Notes under the pieces: model-generated
What the model saw: the letters and a program-made list of their open reading frames with translations, nothing else
Database searches by the model: none
What the model was told of the DNA's origin: nothing
Translations under genes and position numbers: made by a program
From: Listeria ivanovii subsp. londoniensis
GTDB taxonomy: Bacteria > Bacillota > Bacilli > Lactobacillales > Listeriaceae
Direction of reading: 5' to 3'
Length of the DNA stretch: 64,000 bases
NCBI RefSeq assembly: GCF_000763495.1
Contig: NZ_CP009576.1
Location: 2,709,001 to 2,773,000 of the forward strand
Part shown: one piece after another, positions 60,336 through 64,000 of the stretch
How positions within the stretch are numbered: position 1 is the stretch's first letter
Layout of the letters: each line of letters begins with the position of its first letter

Positions 60336-61063
60336 CCTATTTCTACTCCCACCCAAAAAGAAGGATTTAAGACAAATTTCAGGTCAGCTACAAAACGTTC
60401 ATAGATTGCAAAACCATCATTCTCTGCAAAAAGAGCAAGCGCTGGCTCATTTTTTAAAACGTAATCTGACATTGTTTCTTTTTCAGCTTCTGAAATATAT
60501 GGCGGATTAGCTAAAATCATATCGAAATGCTCGCCATGTTGTTTGAATGCTTCAAGCAAATCCGTTTCAACAAAGCGCACATCCGCATTTAACAATAAGG
60601 CATTCTTTTTCGCAATGGCAAGCGCTGGACCTGAAATGTCTGCAGCAGTCATTGCTATATTGGGAAATGCTTTCTTTAGTGCAATCGCAATAATGCCGCT
60701 ACCAGTACAGACATCTAGCACTGCTGGTAAAGGATTCTTATTTAAAAAAGCTTCCGCACAAGCGACTAATTCTTCTGTTTCCGGGCGCGGAATAAGCACA
60801 TCTTCGGTCACTAAAAAATCATAACCATAAAAAGGTGCTGTTTTTAAGATATATTGCACTGGCTCACCTGCTAAATATCGTTCAAAATCCTCTTGAAATT
60901 GTTTTTTATGATTCGACTCAAGCTCTCGGTTAATTTCCATCCAAAGTTCTGAACGGGAAAGTCCCATTCTTGTTTCGAGTAGAATTTCGGCAGCGTTTTG
61001 ATCTAATCCTTTTTCAAGCAAAATTGCCTCCGCATTTTTTAACAACTGACTAATTTGCGTCAT
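60212..61063 (-). CDS. prmC: Release factor glutamine methyltransferase PrmC
   Basis: Methylates the glutamine of the GGQ motif in RF1 and RF2. The 283 residues have a helical N-terminal domain (about 1–80) and a Rossmann methyltransferase domain with SAM motif [20 protein letters not shown] (about 115–134) and catalytic LANPPYISE (about 186–194). It overlaps prfA by 14 nt. Its 3' end carries three DnaA boxes. Confidence 0.96.
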   Translation of the reverse strand: MTQISQLLKNAEAILLEKGLDQNAAEILLETRMGLSRSELWMEINRELESNHKKQFQEDFERYLAGEPVQYILKTAPFYGYDFLVTEDVLIPRPETEELVACAEAFLNKNPLPAVLDVCTGSGIIAIALKKAFPNIAMTAADISGPALAIAKKNALLLNADVRFVETDLLEAFKQHGEHFDMILANPPYISEAEKETMSDYVLKNEPALALFAENDGFAIYERFVADLKFVLNPSFWVGVEIGYTQGEKVKQLFQKSYPHSAVVIHKDINSKDRYVTCSNILI

Positions 61064-62126
61064 TTAAATGCTCCAGTTTACTTGTTTGATCTTCCAGGAT
61101 TAGCGCATCAATAATTTCATCGAGCTTGCCTTCCATGATTTGATCTAGTTTTTGAATGGTTAAGCCAATGCGATGGTCTGTTACACGATTTTGTGGATAA
61201 TTATATGTGCGGATACGTTCAGAGCGATCGCCTGTTCCAACTGCTGATTTACGGTTAGCGTCATACTCTTCCCTGGCTTCGCGTTCGAATTTATCATAAA
61301 CACGTGCACGTAAGACTTTCATTGCTTTGTCTTTATTCTTCAACTGTGAGCGCTCATCTTGCATCGAAACAACAATTCCAGTTGGAATATGTGTCAAACG
61401 CACCGCTGACATGGTTGTATTGACACTTTGTCCACCCGCACCAGTCGAAGCAAATGTATCTGTCCGGATATCTTTATCATGCAACTCGATTTCTACTTCT
61501 TCAGCTTCTGGCAAAATAGCCACTGTCGCTGTTGACGTATGGATACGACCGCCTGATTCGGTCTCTGGAACACGTTGTACGCGATGGGCTCCATTTTCAT
61601 ATTTCATCCGAGAAAAGGCATCGTTTCCGTTCATCATCGCGATAATTTCTTTGTAACCGCCAATTCCGGTCGGGTTAGCGTCCATTATTTCTACTTTCCA
61701 ACCGCGTGACTCCGCATATTTGCTATACATCCGGAACAAATCACCTGCAAATAAAGCTGCTTCATCGCCACCAGCTGCTCCGCGAATTTCTAGAATAACG
61801 TTTTTGTCGTCATTAGGATCTTTTGGAACGAGGAGCAGTTTAAGCCGTTCTTCTAGGTCTACTTTTTCTTTTTGAAGTTCTGCAAATTCTTCTTTTGCCA
61901 TTTCACGCATATCGTCATCAAGTTTTTCGCTTAAAAGTTCTTTCGTTTCTTCAATTTGTGCATTCACGTTTTTATATTCACGATACGTTTCTACTGTAGC
62001 CGTGATTCCGGATTGTTCTTTGGACAAGTCACGTAGTCTTTTGGGGTCTGATACTACATCCGGATCACTAAGTAGTTCGTTTAGTTCATCGTAACGGTCT
62101 TCCACCGCTTGCAATCGATCATACAT
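61050..62126 (-). CDS. prfA: Peptide chain release factor 1
   Basis: Recognises UAA and UAG. The 358 residues include the stop-codon region [14 protein letters not shown] (about 185–198, PxT motif as PET), the catalytic GGQ in [20 protein letters not shown] (near 230–250) and the usual N-terminal coiled coil. No frameshift occurs, unlike prfB. Name caution: in Listeria, prfA also denotes the virulence regulator, which is a different gene. It overlaps prmC and follows tdk by 22 bp, a conserved Firmicute order. Confidence 0.97.
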   Translation of the reverse strand: MYDRLQAVEDRYDELNELLSDPDVVSDPKRLRDLSKEQSGITATVETYREYKNVNAQIEETKELLSEKLDDDMREMAKEEFAELQKEKVDLEERLKLLLVPKDPNDDKNVILEIRGAAGGDEAALFAGDLFRMYSKYAESRGWKVEIMDANPTGIGGYKEIIAMMNGNDAFSRMKYENGAHRVQRVPETESGGRIHTSTATVAILPEAEEVEIELHDKDIRTDTFASTGAGGQSVNTTMSAVRLTHIPTGIVVSMQDERSQLKNKDKAMKVLRARVYDKFEREAREEYDANRKSAVGTGDRSERIRTYNYPQNRVTDHRIGLTIQKLDQIMEGKLDEIIDALILEDQTSKLEHLNDAN

Positions 62127-62148
62127 TTTATTACAACACCTCTTTAAA

Positions 62149-62724
62149 TTATTTTATTGGTGGATGGGCATGGCATTTGCGACATACTGGGTAGTAATGG
62201 TCATTCCCGCCAATCATAATTTGCTCGCCTGTATAAACTGGCTTACCTTTGTCATCGACGCGAAGTACCATCGTTGCTTTTTTTGCACAAAACCAGCAAA
62301 TTGTTTTCATTTCTTCTAATTTATCTGCATATAATAACAAATATTTGGAGCCTTCGAAAAGTTCATTCCGAAAATCATTTTTTAAGCCATACGCAATAAC
62401 AGGAATATTTAAATCGTCTACAATTTTCGCTAATTGAAAAACATGTTCTTTTTCTAAAAACTGTGATTCGTCTAACAAAACGCAACTTGGCTTAGGGGTG
62501 ATTCTTGCTACTACCTCGTAAATATTTGTATCGCTAAAAATAGGGATTGCTTCACGTTTTAATCCGATTCGACTGGAAATGAAACCGACTTGATCCCTGT
62601 CATCAATTCCAGATGTAAAGATGACCACTGATTTATTTTGTTCTTCGTAATTATGTGCGACTTTTAGAATTTCAATGGTTTTCCCACTATTCATGGAACC
62701 ATAACGGAAAAATAATTGTGCCAT
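62149..62724 (-). CDS. tdk: Thymidine kinase
   Basis: Phosphorylates thymidine in the salvage pathway. The 191 residues have Walker [14 protein letters not shown] (about 8–20), Walker [11 protein letters not shown] (about 81–90), a lasso region, and a zinc ribbon with CWFC (near residue 144) and CRKC (near residue 184). Type II thymidine kinase of normal length. First gene of the tdk–prfA–prmC unit. Confidence 0.96.
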   Translation of the reverse strand: MAQLFFRYGSMNSGKTIEILKVAHNYEEQNKSVVIFTSGIDDRDQVGFISSRIGLKREAIPIFSDTNIYEVVARITPKPSCVLLDESQFLEKEHVFQLAKIVDDLNIPVIAYGLKNDFRNELFEGSKYLLLYADKLEEMKTICWFCAKKATMVLRVDDKGKPVYTGEQIMIGGNDHYYPVCRKCHAHPPIK

Positions 62725-62808
62725 AAGACCGCTCCCTTTAACTTTTTAAACTCTTTTCCTATTTTATCATAGAGCTGTACAAATTGGGACCTATAGTTTT
62801 CCGCTACA

Positions 62809-62840
62809 TAAAAAAGCTATGCCTAATTGCGACATAGCTC
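62809..62840 (-). terminator. Terminator after thrB
   Basis: Minus-strand GAGCTATG with CATAGCTT across an 11-nt loop, followed by Ts. It ends the hom–thrCB transcript. Confidence 0.85.
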
Positions 62841-62844
62841 GATT

Positions 62845-63711
62845 TTAACGAAAAATTTCTGCGCCACTGCCTTCCACCTCTAGGAGAAGCACATCCGCAT
62901 TGATTTCTAAGTTTTGTAGTGATGTTTGGATATTTTGAGCTGTAGAACGAGGAGCGAAAACCAAAACGGTTGGTCCAGCACCACTCAAACAGGCTGCATA
63001 TGCACCTTGTTTTTTAGTGATATTTCGAATTTGTGCTAAATGAGGAACTAACTTACTGCGGTATTTTTCATGCCATAAATCTCGTTCCATCATTTCACCA
63101 GCAAGTTTCATATCATTACGCAGAATGGCTGCAATCATGACATTTGCAATACTACTAGCTTTCACTGCTTCTTTAAACGGAAGTGTATCAGGTAGCACGC
63201 CCCTACTTTCAGAAGTTAGTAGCTCTGTCTTAGGAATAAAGGCAATTAAAGCGCAATCTGGGAACAGGTGGCGCACATAGAAATCTTCTCCCTCCAATTT
63301 TGCACCTACTACCCAGTTACCTAGGACAGCTGGCGCCACATTATCTGGATGTCCTTCTATTTCAGCTGCAATTCGTACCTTTTCTTCTTTAGATAGGTTT
63401 AATTCTCCAAGCGTGTTAGCTAATTCAATTCCAGCAACGACTGCCGCCGAGCTACTGCCAAGCCCACGTGCTGGTGGAATATCACAGGTCATTGTTAAAT
63501 GATGTGGCGTGAGATTTGGCGCAAGGTTTAGCGCTGTCTCGATTATAACGTTTGTTTCATCGTGAGGTATCCCCCCGCCGATATTGTGTTCAACATACCA
63601 CGCTTCAGCACGCTCGCCGATATCTAATGTTAAATATAGCGTTAATGCTAAGCCACATGAATCAAAACCCGGACCAAGGTTGGCCGTTGTTGCGGGGACT
63701 CGAATACGCAT
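62845..63711 (-). CDS. thrB: Homoserine kinase
   Basis: Phosphorylates L-homoserine in threonine synthesis. The 288 residues belong to the GHMP family: VPATTANLGPGFDSCGLAL (about 4–22), ATP loop PPARGLGSSSAAVVAGIELA (about 84–103) and AYAACLSGAGPTVLVFAP (about 240–257). The ATG shares one base with the thrC stop (TAATG), so the two are translationally coupled. Confidence 0.97.
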   Translation of the reverse strand: MRIRVPATTANLGPGFDSCGLALTLYLTLDIGERAEAWYVEHNIGGGIPHDETNVIIETALNLAPNLTPHHLTMTCDIPPARGLGSSSAAVVAGIELANTLGELNLSKEEKVRIAAEIEGHPDNVAPAVLGNWVVGAKLEGEDFYVRHLFPDCALIAFIPKTELLTSESRGVLPDTLPFKEAVKASSIANVMIAAILRNDMKLAGEMMERDLWHEKYRSKLVPHLAQIRNITKKQGAYAACLSGAGPTVLVFAPRSTAQNIQTSLQNLEINADVLLLEVEGSGAEIFR

Positions 63712-64000
63712 TAAGCTTTCACTCCTCCGCGAAGATGTGTACGCATTGCTTCGATGTCATCTACATGAGAAATTGGAATTTCATGAACGCTCATTGCAGT
63801 ATCGGGATCTTTTAAGCCGTTCCCAGTGAATACACAAACAATGGTTTCCCCTTTTTTAATGGTTCCGTTTGCTACGTGTTGAATCACTCCAGCTAATGAT
63901 GCCGCCGAGCCTGGTTCGATAAAAACGCCATCTTGCGCGGCAATTTTTTTATAGGCATTTACTATTTCATCATCGGTAACAGAATGGATATAACCTTTGG
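63711..64000 (-). CDS. thrC: Threonine synthase, N-terminus cut by window edge
   Basis: PLP enzyme that converts O-phosphohomoserine to threonine. About 96 C-terminal residues are inside the window, ending IPISHVDDIEAMRTHLRGGV-KA; upstream text includes EPGSAASLAG and GLKDPDTAM. The rest, with the PLP lysine, lies beyond the right edge. Identification rests on this C-terminal sequence and on the overlap with thrB. Confidence 0.9.
   Translation of the reverse strand, partial: KGYIHSVTDDEIVNAYKKIAAQDGVFIEPGSAASLAGVIQHVANGTIKKGETIVCVFTGNGLKDPDTAMSVHEIPISHVDDIEAMRTHLRGGVKA

Overview
This window looks like chromosomal DNA of a low-GC Firmicute of the genus Listeria, most likely L. monocytogenes or a close relative. 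I base this on gene order and protein content recognised by eye (hprK–yvlDCB–uvrAB–csbA–pst–phoPR–cls–spl–ftsEX–prfB–secA–hpf–comF–degV/degU–tagO–tagA–mbl–atp–upp–glyA–prmC–prfA(RF1)–tdk–thrBC), on the orphan degU without degS, and on AT-rich leaders with strong AAGGAGG-type ribosome binding sites. I cannot fix the species without a database search. I see no prophage, IS element, tRNA, rRNA or CRISPR array. This is core backbone.

Almost every gene is on the minus strand. The exceptions are three plus-strand genes at 36569–38983 (yvyE, an acetyltransferase, an LCP-family lytR). Layout, left to right: 1–681 hprK (cut by the window edge); 866–3981 a yvl/Lia-like envelope-stress operon; 4211–9065 uvrBA with an SOS-like box; 9316–11044 csbA, an HD hydrolase, an unknown membrane protein and a CzrA-like zinc sensor; 11314–19183 the complete phosphate system phoPR–pstSCAB1B2–phoU; 19327–26428 envelope and division genes (minJ, cls, two PcsB/CwlO-type hydrolases, ftsX, ftsE); 26912–32266 a YitT protein, prfB with its programmed frameshift, secA and hpf; 32460–36187 comFC, comFA, degV, degU; 39025–42890 wall teichoic acid genes tagO and tagA with menC between them, then a LysM/3D wall protein; 43264–47215 ssbB, fabZ, mbl, murA, ywzB; 47337–54234 the nine-gene F1Fo ATP synthase operon; 55061–58333 mnaA, upp, glyA; 58469–63711 ywlE, ywlC, prmC, prfA, tdk, thrB, with the end of thrC at the right edge.

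The genes form coherent sets: cell-wall precursor and polymer synthesis (murA, tagO, tagA, mnaA, mbl, LCP protein), controlled wall hydrolysis (FtsEX with two coiled-coil hydrolases), phosphate sensing and uptake, translation termination (RF1 with its methylase, RF2), and competence remnants (comFA, comFC, ssbB).

The gene-poor stretches hold the less ordinary signals. A dense cluster of DnaA boxes lies between ywlC and prmC (60018–60335). A probable structured RNA of about 265 nt with its own promoter and terminator lies between mnaA and atpI (54664–54928). A short SD-led micro-ORF lies in the atp upstream region. Three exact ComK half-boxes precede ssbB. A long leader with an internal hairpin precedes ftsEX. 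None of these was tested by search or folding software here.
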